Assembly (NCBI RefSeq): GCF_964199755.1
Contig: NC_133910.1
Coordinates: forward strand, 3,308,501 to 3,372,500
Source: Larus michahellis
Lineage: Eukaryota > Chordata > Aves > Charadriiformes > Laridae
Length of the DNA: 64,000 nucleotides
Direction of reading: 5' to 3'
Under the pieces are notes generated by a model. The model saw only the letters and a program-made list of their open reading frames with translations, was not told the origin of the DNA and searched no databases. Position numbers and translations under genes: made by a program. Positions 1 to 10,560 of this stretch are shown here, in pieces; position 1 is the first letter of the stretch, and every line of letters begins with the position of its first letter.

Positions 1-255
1 ATGTCTCCAGAGACGGAGACTCCCCCACCTCTCTGGGCAGCCTGTGCCAGGGCTCTGCCACCCTCACAGCAAAGAAGTTCCTCCTCATGTTGAGGTGGAA
101 CTTCCCATGCTCAAGTTTGTGCCCGTTACCCCTTGTCCTGTCCCCGGGCACCACTGAGAAGAGCCTGGCCCCATCCTCCTGACACCCCCCCTTTCAGTAT
201 TGATAAGCATTGATAAAGATCCCCCTGAGTCGTCTTTTTTCCAGACTGGAGACCC
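1..255 (-). repeat. CR1 non-LTR retrotransposon fragment
   Basis: The + strand reads as the reverse complement of a CR1 element: it has the CTCTGGGCAGCCTGT motif, then the 'gttaccccttgtcctgtc' block, then a degenerate 'cttttttccagactgga' block, in the order expected for an antisense CR1 3' region. The element is cut by the window edge and fades out near position 255. It sits in the intron directly upstream of the first visible ANAPC2 exon. It is old and diverged. Confidence 0.7.
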
Positions 256-385
256 AAATCCTTCAAATCCTTGGACTTGGACTGGATCAACGATAGATCT
301 GTCTTCCTCTCCTGATGCACCATGCTGTCTGCTCTTGCCTTCCCATGGAGCATGGCACTGTTTCTAATCACTGCTTGCTTTATAG

Positions 386-505
386 ATTTCCCAGAGTCAA
401 AGCCTGCTGTGGAGGACCTCAAGTTCTGCCTGGAAAGGACTAATCAGAGGCAGCAGCTGCTCAGCTCCCTGAAGAGCGCTCTGGAAATGCGACTTCTGCA
501 TCCTG
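386..505 (+). CDS. ANAPC2: ANAPC2 coding exon (first visible)
   Basis: The acceptor is TTTATAG at 379-385 and the donor is TG|GTGGGT after 505. It enters in phase with two bases completing an Asp codon and encodes [20 protein letters not shown]... to LLHP, the region just ahead of the cullin core. It ends on the first base of a Gly codon. Confidence 0.93.
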
Positions 506-3500
506 GTGGGTTTTTCATCCTCACGTATGTCATAACACTGTAAGGAGCCTGGGCATGAGTGGGGATCTACTGGGAGCCATTGTCTGGTTCCATGTTTGAT
601 GAGTGAGAGGCAACCAGGCTGTGTGCATCGTGTGCTCTCTGTGTTGAAGTGTGCATGGGCGGCAGTAGCTGATTATATCCCAGCCCCTTCTTGCCTCCTT
701 TTTGCAGCATGGTGAGGAGCTGAGCTAGTAGTTTAGCTTTGGTCCAGTTGGAAAAAGGCTTTTGTGCTGCGTGTGGTCTGACCTAATGCACAGTCAGGGC
801 TCAGCTGGTTTCTGGTAGTCTCGGAGCCTGTGTTCACGATTGGGACTGGTTTCTCAGCCATACGGATCTGATCTCTGCCCTTGGCTGGAGCAGTAGGGCA
901 GCAAGCCCTCCGCCTCCACAGATTGAACAGAGGGGCTTGGAGGATCCAAGGTCCTTATATCCCAGCCGTTAGTTTGTGCTCTGTGACTCTGACTCCCTCT
1001 GCCCCTCTCCTCTAGGAGTCAACACATCCGACATCATCACTCTGTATATCTCAGCCATCAAGGCCTTGCGGGAGCTCGACCCCTCCATGGTCATCCTGGA
1101 GGTCGCCTGTGAGCCCATCAGGAAGTATCTGAGGTAAGAGGCTTGTGGGGTCAGTCTTACGCGTCCCCTTTCCCTCCCCTTCCCTTCACTTGCTCTGTTT
1201 CTCTTGCCTGTTGACAGGACCCGGGAAGACACGGTGCGGCAGATTGTGGCCGGTCTCACAGGGGATGCTGAAGGCTCTGGTGATCTTGCAAACGAGCTCT
1301 CGAAAGCTGACCCGGTGACCCTGGAGAACGGCCAGGAGAGTGACGATGACATCTCAGAACCAGGGGACTGGGTTCCTGACCCGGTTGATGCAGATCCAGG
1401 TTAGATGCCAAGACCAGAGGTCCCAGGAGCCTGCTGTATTCCCCGGCGGGCTGTAGTCTGGAACAGCTCATCTGCTTGTTCTTGAGAGCTGGGCTGGGCT
1501 GGGCCAGGACTCTGTTAACAATCTCACACTGTCGTCTGCTGGATTTCACTAGGAAAATCGAGTTCCAAGCGTCGGTCCTCGGACATCATCAGCCTGCTGG
1601 TGAGCATCTACGGCAGCAAGGATCTGTTCATCAACGAATACCGCACGCTTCTGGCTGACCGCCTGCTACATCAGTTCAACTACAGCGCTGAGAGGTGGGG
1701 TCCCAGTGCCCAGCCCCAGGGCTTTCCATGGTAAAATCACCTTCAGACTGGGTTACTATGAGCGGCTGTTTCTGGAGCCAGGAATGTCTTTGACCATTTC
1801 ATCTGCAGCTTTGGGTTTGCATCTAGAATTTCATGCTCTTGCCTCTTCTCGGGCTGCATCCTGCTCAGTCCTGCCCTTGGCTTGCACTAATAGGGCAGAA
1901 TGTAGGAAATTGGAGGCACTGTCACCCTCTTAGCTCTATCCCACATGTTCTGGTGGCCCTCACAACCTGCACAGGCTGCTTAGGGTCAGCAGAAGGTGTC
2001 AAAGTAAGAAAAAAGGGGTGAAGCATCAGGAAACCCCGGTTGCAACCCAACTGAGTCTCTTGATTCAAGAGTTGCAGTGGTTCTCTCCTTTCTGTGAAAT
2101 GCAGCTGGTGCCAGCCACCCCTGGGACGGGCGGTCTCAGGCAAGTGGCTCGCCAAATGCTGAGCTTGCACCGTGTCGAGGGGGATGGCTAGGTGCCACGG
2201 TCCTCCAAATAAAAGGGACGGGGAGGTCTTCAAGAAGCTGCTGGCCTACAGAGGAAGTGACTGTTCCTCACTTAGATGCTGGGAAATACCCTGTTCAGAT
2301 AATGCAAAGCTTCCCAGGAAAAGCAGCCTTGTGCCAGGGACTCCCTTTCTTGGCTGTGTTGCAGAGGGTGGGGGCCAAGCCAGGCTCGTCCGTCTGAGGG
2401 ACCTGTGCCTGATCTGTTGTTTCTCGTATCAGGGAAATCCGCAACGTGGAGCTGCTGAAGCTGCGGTTTGGAGAAGCTCAGATGCACTATTGTGAAGTCA
2501 TGTTAAAAGTAACTTTTTTTTTTTTTTTTTTAATATTCAAGTCCTTGGGTGATTGAGCTCATTGGGGAAGGGGAGGCACTTGAGGGGTGACCCAAAAAGG
2601 GTCTTTTAGGAAAGTGGGGTTCCCAAAATCCTGGTGAGGGGCCTGATCTGTGACAGGCAGACGTGCATTCCAAATCATGTCTGTTTTTTAAGCCCTGTGG
2701 GCTGGGTTATCGACTCTGAGGGATGGTTGCTCTGGTGCTGTTGGCTGTCCTGCCCCTCCTGCAGTATTCTGGCACCGAAGAGCTGGGCTCTTGCAGCTCC
2801 TCTAGGCTTGGGAGTCTGGAGTTTAATTCACTTGGAGCACTGTGGGAAGAACACAGGTCTGGAGGGACACTGGTATAGGCTAATGTTGCGTTGTAAGCCT
2901 TTCCTCAACCTCCCCACAGATGTTTCTGAGTATATAACAGAATTTCTAGTGCACACACGTGATCGTGTCCTTTCCAACGTCCTCATCATCATTTGGAGAC
3001 AACCCTAGTCACCTTGTTTAAGCTTCTCCTTTGCTAAGGGTTAGCAGTGACTTGGAAGAGAAGAAGCTGCCTTAGCTTCCTCTGCCTTTTCCAGGATATG
3101 GCTGACTCGCGACGGATTAATGCCAACATTCGTGATGAGGAAGAGAAACTCCCAGAGGAGGAGAGGCCACCGTTCAGCCTTGTTGCCGTTATCCTGTCGA
3201 GTGAGTTTTGGCCACCGCTGAAAGAGGAGAAGCTAGAGCTTCCAGAGCAGGTCAAGGAAGCCATGGAAGCCTATTCCAAGAAGTATGAGAAATTAAAGGT
3301 GAGGCAGCCTTAACCCTCCTTCAGCAAGGTGTATGCTGTTCAGACTTTGTTATATAGCATGGCTTTTGCCAAGTCCCCTTTAACATCTCTTAAATTATAG
3401 CTGTTAGTACTCCCATGCTGTTTCGGTGGAATTCCAAAGTCCTTCAGCTTTGAATTGGGTTTAGAAGCTGTGCTCCCTTAGCTATTGCCGAAAGAAGGGT

Positions 3501-6500
3501 TTATCTCTGTATAGGGTGCCTGGATCGTCGTAGTAATTGCAGTTGGGGAAGAGAGTTTTCTAAAACATGCCAGTGTTCGTTAGTTAAATGGATATTGAGG
3601 TGGAAGTTCTTGGGCATCCTAAGTCTGGTCTAAGCTTGTTGGCCGAAGTTCTGTAGTAGTAAGAGTGACATCCTGTCCCTGTTGGGCCTCTCTTCTTCTG
3701 GCACTCTCCTCCCCCGTTTGTCCTCTTGAAAAGAAGCTCTTTTAACCTGGTTTTATTTTAAAATTCACTGTTTGTCTGGAGTTAGGCGAATGCTGCTTTG
3801 TCTTCTGTCTGTGGTCTCTCCTGGGTTGTTCCATTCGTTTCTGGAGGGTCCCTGAACTCCACGTTAGGCAGTTCGGGTGCAAGTGTTTTTGGTCAGTTTG
3901 ACTGCGGCTCGGATAAAGACCGAATCCGTGCCTTTATAAACAGCACTGGAAGGTGGAAGGGAGGCATACAGAGCGAACGTAAGCAACCATGCAGTATTCT
4001 TCTGTTCCCCAGGCACTTGATCATGGCAGTTAGTCAAATAGAGGAGGCTGAGGTGCATCTTGTGCTGCACATACAGAATGGGTTGGAACCAGGAGCATCT
4101 GTCTGGAAGTCAAGGAGAGATCCAGGTCACGTCCAGAGCTCTGGTCTTGGCTTTCTCATCTTGCAGCTTCTTATCTGGTGGAGTGCAGAGCACACATCTG
4201 GATGGTTCCGATCTAGCTGTCATGCCAGTGTAGTGTCTGTGCACACACACGTGGTTCTTTGCAGCCAACCTGAACTCAATTTGGTGTCTCATGCAGATGT
4301 TCCTCTTTGCCTGCCCACTTGTGCTCTGACTCCGCTTCAGGCTTGGTTTTCTATATCCTTACTTGAACTGGTTATTGTACAGCAGGTGGTACATGCCATG
4401 AGTCTGGGAACCTCACAGCTCTAGGTCCTGTTTCTTCTCCTGCTGTAGCTATATGCCAGATGTTGGTGCCATCTGATTTCTCTGCCTGCAAAAAATAAGT
4501 TAGGAGAGGATGCAGGAGAGGATGCAGGGAGGGAGCAGCCTCTTTGAGCATCCTCAGCCTTCAAAGCAAGCAGTGCTCTTTTCACGTCAGTATCAGAAGA
4601 GTATTCCATCTCTTCTGAGGAAATCCTGCCCCAGATGAGCATTTATTTTCTGGTAAGAGTTTGTCTGGAGTGGCCCAGTTGGTCTTCCAGTGTTTCTTCA
4701 GCCTGTGCTTACCCTACCAGAGAGCTGAGTGACTGGCATTCGAGCAGGAGAGGGGCATTGACCTTGGGCGAGGGCTGAACAACAACTTGTGCCGAAGAGG
4801 ATGTTTCCCATGAGGGGATAGGGGACGGTTGGGTGGTGGCAGTGCTGGGTGACTCATGAGGTGTCTTTCGTGTGTGGCAGAGGCCATGATGGTAGAGGGG
4901 TGTTTGCAATAATGCAGCATTTCGTGGTTTGTGTTAGAACCTGCTTCTCCCTTTTCCAGGCCATGAGGACCCTGAACTGGAAGTACCACCTGGGCCTGGT
5001 GAGCTTGGACGTGGAGCTGGCAGATCGCACGCTCTCCCTGTCCGTCTCTCCTGTGCATGCTGCCATCATCCTGCACTTCCAGACCAAGAGTGAGTCCCGG
5101 GGCAGAGACTCAGCGTTACCTCCCATGTCCCCATGCTTCCCATGGGTGGGTGGGCGGGAAGCTGCGTTGCTTGGGTGGCTGTAGGCTATGGGAGCTCTGG
5201 CACAGGACCAAGACCTGGTTCATGGGCTTGGATCTGCCATGGGGCTCAGCCAGGTCTCCACCGCGCCTCGGAGAGAGCGCCCAGCAGGGCCGCAGGTCGG
5301 CACCCACTCTGCTTTAGCCAGTCGCTGCACACAGCTGCTTGCTCCTGGCAGTGGAGGTGGGCAGGTGTCCTGGGCTTTTCCCTGATATCCGTGGTGTCCA
5401 CAGGTACGTGGACGCTGACAGAGCTCAGTGAAGTGCTCAAGGTGCCCGTGACGTCGCTGAAGCGTAAGATGACTCTGTGGCTGCAGCAGGGTGTCCTGCG
5501 TGAAGAGCCCCAAGGCACCTTCACCGTGATTGAGGAGGAGCAGAAGGACCAGGTGGAGAAGGTCGTTCTGATAGACAGCGACGAGGAGGGGGACTCTGCC
5601 ATGGCGTCGCAGGCTGACCAGAAGGAGGAAGAGCTTCAGGTACCCATCCCTGTGTCTTGGCTGCTTGTGAAGCCCGCAGGACAATGCAAACATCCTGTGC
5701 TTTTGGTTTTGGGGAGTCTGATTAAGATGGTGGATTCAATTTGCACTTTGGATTTGTGTTTTCCGCTGCAAATGGCTAAGTCCAGCATGAAGGTTTTCTG
5801 AAGTTGGTATCAGTTGATCAATGCTCGCTGGTGCAGGTGCTGGACCGCAGCTTTCCCTCCAGAAGAGGGCCCGGCTGCTGAGCCAGGCAACATCTCTAAA
5901 TATGTTTTTTCAGTTTAAAAAAAGAAGTCTGAGACATGATTTCATGTTTGAAAACAGTCATAACTTATTTGGATTCACCCAAGCAGCGCTTTTTGGCACT
6001 TAGACTGCCAAGAAGGCTTTACCCAGCACTAAAAGCTGGATCTTTGCCTTCTCTGTGTTGTGGTTCCTGGACACTTCCAGTGCTTTTCCTACCCGCGTGT
6101 CATGGTGTGTGTGTTGTACCGTTGTGAAACACGCAGTTGTCGTACTGGTGTTTATCCACTGAGGGTCACGCACGTACTGCATGTCAAATCCTGCTTTCTA
6201 GCTGTGTCCCAGCACCTGATGCTGTTCTTGGGTGTTTCCTGTTTAAAGACCACGTGCTGACGGCTGAGAGCAGAACTTACTGCCAGCCACAGCCCCTGCT
6301 CTGCTTTTGGGACATGGGATCACAGAATCATAGAATTCCCTAGGTCGGAAGGGACCTTTCAGATCATCGAGTCCATCAACCTAACTCTGACAAAAACCAT
6401 CACTGAACCATGTCCCTCAGCACCATGTCTGCCCATCTTTTAAATACCTTCAGGGATTCCACCACTTCCCTGGGCAGCCTATTCCAATGCTTGACAACCC

Positions 6501-6884
6501 ATTCAGTGTAAAAATTTTTCCTAATATCCAATCTAAACCTCCCTTGGCACAACTTGAGGCCATCTGCTCTTATCCTATCCTAGTCCTTATCCTATCCTTG
6601 CTAAAGCACCCCTTTTCTTCATGGTATAGATGTCGGTGTGATTTACTGTTCCTTCGTGTCCCACTCTGCAGCTGTTCTGGACGTACATCCAGGCCATGCT
6701 GACCAACCTCGAGAGCCTGTCCTTGGAGAGGATCCACAGCATGCTGAAGATGTTTGTGATGACAGGCCCAGTGGTTACAGAAATCGATATACAAGAGCTG
6801 CAGGGTTTCCTCCAGAAAAAGGTCCAGGACCAGCAACTCATCTGCTCTGGCGGTGTCTATCGCCTGCCCAAGAACTGCAACTAG
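386..6884 (+). CDS. ANAPC2: ANAPC2, anaphase-promoting complex subunit 2 (3' nine coding exons)
   Basis: APC2 is the cullin-like scaffold of the APC/C E3 ubiquitin ligase. It pairs with the RING subunit APC11 and positions the E2 enzymes UBE2C and UBE2S to ubiquitinate mitotic substrates. Coding exons read here: 386-505, 1016-1133, 1218-1399, 1553-1694, 2433-2508, 3095-3298, 4960-5089, 5404-5639 and 6672-6884. All junctions are AG/GT and the phases join without a break, giving 472 residues and a TAG stop at 6882-6884. The human protein is 822 residues, so roughly the N-terminal 350 residues lie left of the window. The translation follows human APC2 closely throughout: [65 protein letters not shown] and a YRLPKNC terminus. 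It covers the cullin-homology region and the C-terminal winged-helix (WHB) domain. No frameshift or missing block is seen in the visible part. Confidence 0.97.
1016..1133 (+). CDS. ANAPC2: ANAPC2 coding exon
   Basis: The acceptor is CCTCTAG and the donor is GAG|GTAAGA. It encodes [20 protein letters not shown]... to EPIRKYL, a helical part of APC2 that is nearly the same as the human protein. Confidence 0.95.
1218..1399 (+). CDS. ANAPC2: ANAPC2 coding exon
   Basis: The acceptor is TTGACAG and the donor is CAG|GTTAGA. It encodes [19 protein letters not shown], followed by an acidic linker ([21 protein letters not shown]). In the human protein the same acidic stretch links two cullin segments and is predicted to be flexible. 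Confidence 0.95.
1553..1694 (+). CDS. ANAPC2: ANAPC2 coding exon
   Basis: The acceptor is TTCACTAG and the donor is AG|GTGGGG. It encodes [20 protein letters not shown]... to [15 protein letters not shown], the start of the cullin-homology core. This is the conserved 'yxdxLAxRLL' cullin signature area. Confidence 0.95.
2433..2508 (+). CDS. ANAPC2: ANAPC2 coding exon
   Basis: The acceptor is CGTATCAG and the donor is AAAA|GTAACT, followed by a T-rich tract (about 2514-2532) inside the intron. It encodes [20 protein letters not shown] and EVMLK in the cullin core. Confidence 0.95.
3095..3298 (+). CDS. ANAPC2: ANAPC2 coding exon
   Basis: The acceptor is TTTTCCAG and the donor is AAAG|GTGAGG. 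It encodes 68 codons from [18 protein letters not shown] through [20 protein letters not shown] to KKYEKLK. The FWPP motif is typical of the cullin-homology fold. Both ends are in phase 0. Confidence 0.96.
3299..4959. other. ANAPC2 intron, 1.66 kb
   Basis: This is the largest visible ANAPC2 intron. Its open frames match nothing I recognise, and no clear interspersed repeat is seen. A short direct repeat of AGGAGAGGATGC lies near 4503-4528. Confidence 0.7.
4960..5089 (+). CDS. ANAPC2: ANAPC2 coding exon
   Basis: The acceptor is CTTTTCCAG and the donor is AAGA|GTGAGT. It encodes [20 protein letters not shown] and [20 protein letters not shown], the beta-rich part of the cullin-homology domain that contacts the RING partner APC11 in the known complex. 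Confidence 0.96.
5404..5639 (+). CDS. ANAPC2: ANAPC2 coding exon
   Basis: The acceptor is GTCCACAG and the donor is CAG|GTACCC. It encodes the winged-helix-like segment [20 protein letters not shown] through [17 protein letters not shown], then an acidic serine-containing linker ([18 protein letters not shown]) that resembles the human one. Confidence 0.96.
6319..6600 (-). repeat. CR1 fragment in the last ANAPC2 intron
   Basis: It begins on the + strand with the CR1 3'-end signature (ATCACAGAATCATAGAATT), then GGTCGGAAGGGACC, then CTTCCCTGGGCAGCC and CAGTGTAAAAATTTTTCC, ending in the 'cttgaggccatctgctct' block. This is the antisense orientation, 5'-truncated. It shares the subfamily marker 'aacctaactctgacaaaaa' with the copy at 23.75 kb. 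Confidence 0.9.
6672..6884 (+). CDS. ANAPC2: ANAPC2 terminal coding exon (WHB domain)
   Basis: The acceptor is CTCTGCAG at 6664-6671. It encodes 70 residues from [20 protein letters not shown] to YRLPKNCN, then TAG. This is the winged-helix B domain, known in human APC/C to bind the back side of the E2 UBE2C. An antisense CR1 ends about 70 bp upstream of the acceptor. Confidence 0.97.
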   Translation: MFWTYIQAMLTNLESLSLERIHSMLKMFVMTGPVVTEIDIQELQGFLQKKVQDQQLICSGGVYRLPKNCN

Positions 6885-7170
6885 ACTACGGGCGTCCCTG
6901 TTTTCCCCCTGTGTCACTTCTCGGAGCCCGTGCTCAACTCCTGAGTGCTGCCCAGCTCTCTGCACCCCGCAGGGCAGTTTCTCTGCTCTGGGGGTTTGCC
7001 GTGCCCGCTTCCCCACACGGGCGTCCTTTTCCACATGGAGACAGCTCAGCAGCAGCCGGGGCCGTGCACCCCACAACTTCTGGGACTGAGCCTGCTCCCC
7101 ACGGTGCTTTTCCTCCAATACGTGAGTGTCTGGGCCCACTTCACTGGTTAATAAAAAACAGCAGTCTCCT
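6885..7170 (+). other. ANAPC2: ANAPC2 3' untranslated region
   Basis: Sequence from the stop codon to just past the polyadenylation signal at 7150. It has no repeats and is short, as expected for this gene. Confidence 0.75.
7150..7155 (+). terminator. ANAPC2: Polyadenylation signal of ANAPC2
   Basis: A canonical AATAAA lies 266 bases after the ANAPC2 stop codon, followed by a T/C-rich downstream element near 7163-7200. It is the first such hexamer after the stop. Confidence 0.8.
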
Positions 7171-10100
7171 CTTTCAGATGGTACCAGCTCTTTTCTTGCC
7201 CCTTGGCGAGCGCTCTTGGCGTCAGCCTCCCCACGCTGAAAGGGCAGGCAGGAAACTCCCCCGTCTGCCGGGCACCGTCTCCCTTTCGCTGGGTCTCCAT
7301 CTGTAGTCCCGGGAGGGTTTGGGAGGGGGCAGTTGGCTCCAGTTGCTGTCTGGGTCTCTTTGTGTGGCTAAAGCAACGTCTCGCCGCTGGCTGCCATGAG
7401 CGAGACCCTACACAAAAGCAAGTGTTCGTGCCGTCTCCTTTGGCTTACGCGGGAGAAGGACTCCAGGGTCCACATACCCTTGTTTGGGACTCTAAAATTG
7501 TGTGGAATAATTTTATTGTGGGATGAAGAATGCTTTAGATGGATGAGACGTAGCAGTTCTTCAGGGCAAGCTGTTTAGTCCTGGAGGAAAAGTAAGTGGA
7601 TTACCCAGGCGCTGGTGGGATTGCTTTATTATGGCACAAATACACATTTCCCGACACCACGGCGGCTGCCCCCGAGGGTACCTCGTCTGGTGAGCTTCAG
7701 AGTTATTGGCACCACTGAGATCAAGGAGGCAGTTGGATGGGATAATGCCTGAGCTCCGTTGGTTAAACATCATGCCCCCAAGCTGGGTACAAGATTGGGC
7801 AACGGGTTTCAGGGTCGGATTCTGTGTCCACTTAACAGCATTCAGGGTTCCTCGGTCCTGCTTTCCGGGTAGGTTTTGCTCATCAGGAGGAATATGCTGG
7901 GGAAATCTGGCTCTTACTGAAGATTTGCTTTCTGCAAAGCAAAGAATGAGTTTCCACAGCCCAAGGAGTCTTTCCCCTCCTCTGCTGAATCTTCTATCGC
8001 AGCCCGCGGGCACTGCGGCAGCTGGAATTGAGGTACCAAAGGGCCACACTCAAAACACCGGAGCATCCTGTAACCCTGGCTGCGCTGCTGCGCATCCGAG
8101 TGCGGGAGAGACTTGTGACACAGAAAATAAGCTGCATTTAACATTTTACCTTGTTTTTCCGTGCCCAAAGGCCTGGAAGTCCCACACTGTGGGCATCCTT
8201 TGTGCAGCCAGAGGCAGTGGGGGACGGTGCTTGTCTGTCCCTTGTGCATGTTCACGGCAGTTCCTCTGTGGGTGAGAGCTCATCGTCTTGTTTCCCCGCG
8301 GCACTTGACTCCAGGCTTGTGGTCTTGTGGCAATAGGAGCTGGTTGGGATGTTCTGTTGTGAAGCTCTAAATGCTCCTTGTGCTGTAGGGGCTCTGTTAT
8401 AACGAACTGAACCCCAGTCTGCGAACGTGTAGGGTGTTACTCCAGGTAAAGCCAAGAAAGACGAACAGCAGCTAATCCCACATGGCAGCAGGTGGGGAGG
8501 GAAATCCATGCCCGGATGCCCGAGGAGCCCCACCAGGCCCTGGTAGGACACCTGGCTGCATCTGGTGTCATCTGAAGCTGGGTGGGGTGGCCAGGACACG
8601 GCACTGGTCATCGCTGTGCCCAGCGTGGGATGTGGCTGGGGACATCCTTAGGAGCCACATCTGGGACACGGGTCGAGGCCACGGGACACAAAGTCTTGTT
8701 GAACTGCAGCTGGTGCAGCCCCAGGCAGAGGCCTCCGCTGCTGCTCGCGGCTCCTCCGGCGCGTCCTGGTGGGTTTTCCCTCCCCAGTTTCCGATACAGG
8801 AACCTCCCTCGCAGCAAACACCTTTTGGGGACTTCTCCACCTTCCCTCAAAGGCTGCTCAGCCCCTCGTGCCCTTGCTGAGCTCTTGCTTAGACGCTCGC
8901 CCACCCCTCAATAAATCACAGCAGCCCACAAGCGCTTGGGCTCCATCCAGCCCCCACCTGCTGCGGGAGGGCGAGAGGGAGCAAGACGTGGGCAGGTTGT
9001 GAGGACACCCCCGGAGGACGCTTCTTTCCTGCCTGTGCTGCAGGTGCAGAGACCTGGGGCCGCGTTTCACAGCTGCTCTTGTTTTATTTCGGTTTGGTTT
9101 CTTTTAAATTTTTTTTCAGGAAAGCGAGCTGTTGGAGCACACGGCAGCGTGTGGAAAGGCGGGCAGCGGCAGGGTGCGGGGGCCGGGGTGAGATGCGGCA
9201 CGTCCCGCGCCGGGGCTGAGCGTGGAAACGTCTGGGCGCGCTGCGGCCGCGACAGGGTGGGGGAACGTCGCTTTTTCATCTTGTGAGATCAAAGAAACGT
9301 CCAGCTGCGCGGCGCTGCAGCGGGGCGGCGGGGGGCTGGGGCTGTCCCCGGCCACCGACGGAGCCAGGGCTGGCTGCTGGGGTGAGGAACGCGGCTGCCA
9401 GTGACTCCAGAGCCCCCCCGGGTCGGCTTTGCTGATAGCTGCAAAAAAATTATAGATGCAAAAAAAAATGCATTTATTTATTTATCTGTGGGTGCAGGTG
9501 GATAGTTTCCTCCTGCGGCGCTTCTCACCCGCCGAGGCAGGGTGCTGGGGGGCGGTGAGCGTGCCCTAGCCGTACCCCGTCCCTGGCAGCGCTCCCGGCC
9601 TCCCCGTGACGCACCCGGGGCCGCATCCAGCCCTCCCCGCCGTGCCCGCAGCCATGGCAGGGCTGCAGAGGTCAGGTAGGGAAGGGCAGTGGAAGAGCGT
9701 CTCCCCTGCCCAGGTCATTCCCAGCCACCCCAACGCTCCCCCCGTGGGATGGGCCTGGGGGGGTGTGATGAGTGTGTCTGTCCTGAGCCGGGAGGTGAGC
9801 GCTGCCACCGCCGTTGATGGGACCTGGAGCCGCTTCTCTCCCCGCGGGAGGTCCCGGCGCGGCCGAGCCAGAGCCACCGGCGGAGTTGTGGTGTGGTCGT
9901 TTCAAAGTGTGACAATAGCGAAAACCCTGGTTTAATGAGTGCTTCAGCTTTTATGGAATGTAAAAGTCTTAAAATTAATTGAAACAAGCTGGAAATACAA
10001 TTTTTTTCAGCCTGAACGGAAGCAGCTGGGAAAAAATAAAAAGGGCTTTGGGCTCTTTTTGGCGCTGTTTGCCGTGCAGCCGTGTTGCTTCGGGCCGGAG

Positions 10101-10560
10101 CTGCATCTGCTGGCCGAGGCGAAGCCCCATCCCAGGTCCCTCGCCTTTGCAAATCGCTTCCACTTGTAGAGAAAAGAAAGAAAAAAATATATGTAGCTTG
10201 AAAATGCATGTAAAATCCCTTTTCTTTACTCCTTAGGGGCTTGGAAATGGCTTCAGTTCCTCTGGGGTGTTTGACAGACGCCCTCGTTGCACGCTATAAA
10301 CCCTTCCGGTGAACGCTCGTTTACACGGAAAAGTGTTACGATGATTTTATCTGATCAGCCCTTGTGAAATGAGTAAGTATTTGTGGCATCAGGGGATGCT
10401 GAGGGGAGGACGCTGCACAGGGGACTGTCCCACCCGCTGCAGGAGAGGCTCTCGCCGCACTCCATCTTTTCAAAATTATTTCCCAAATTTTCCATTTTTT
10501 CCCCTCAATTTTCCACTTTTTTTTCCAATGTGAAAAGCAGAGTGACCCCGAAGCCTCCCG
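7171..10560. other. Intergenic region, no gene recognised
   Basis: No open frame here resembles a known protein. From about 9100 to 9900 the sequence is GC-rich with many CpGs, broken by an A/T-rich patch (9437-9485). From 9930 to 10400 it is AT-richer. The CpG-rich part could be regulatory DNA for a neighbouring gene, but no exon with convincing splice sites or homology is seen. Confidence 0.5.
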
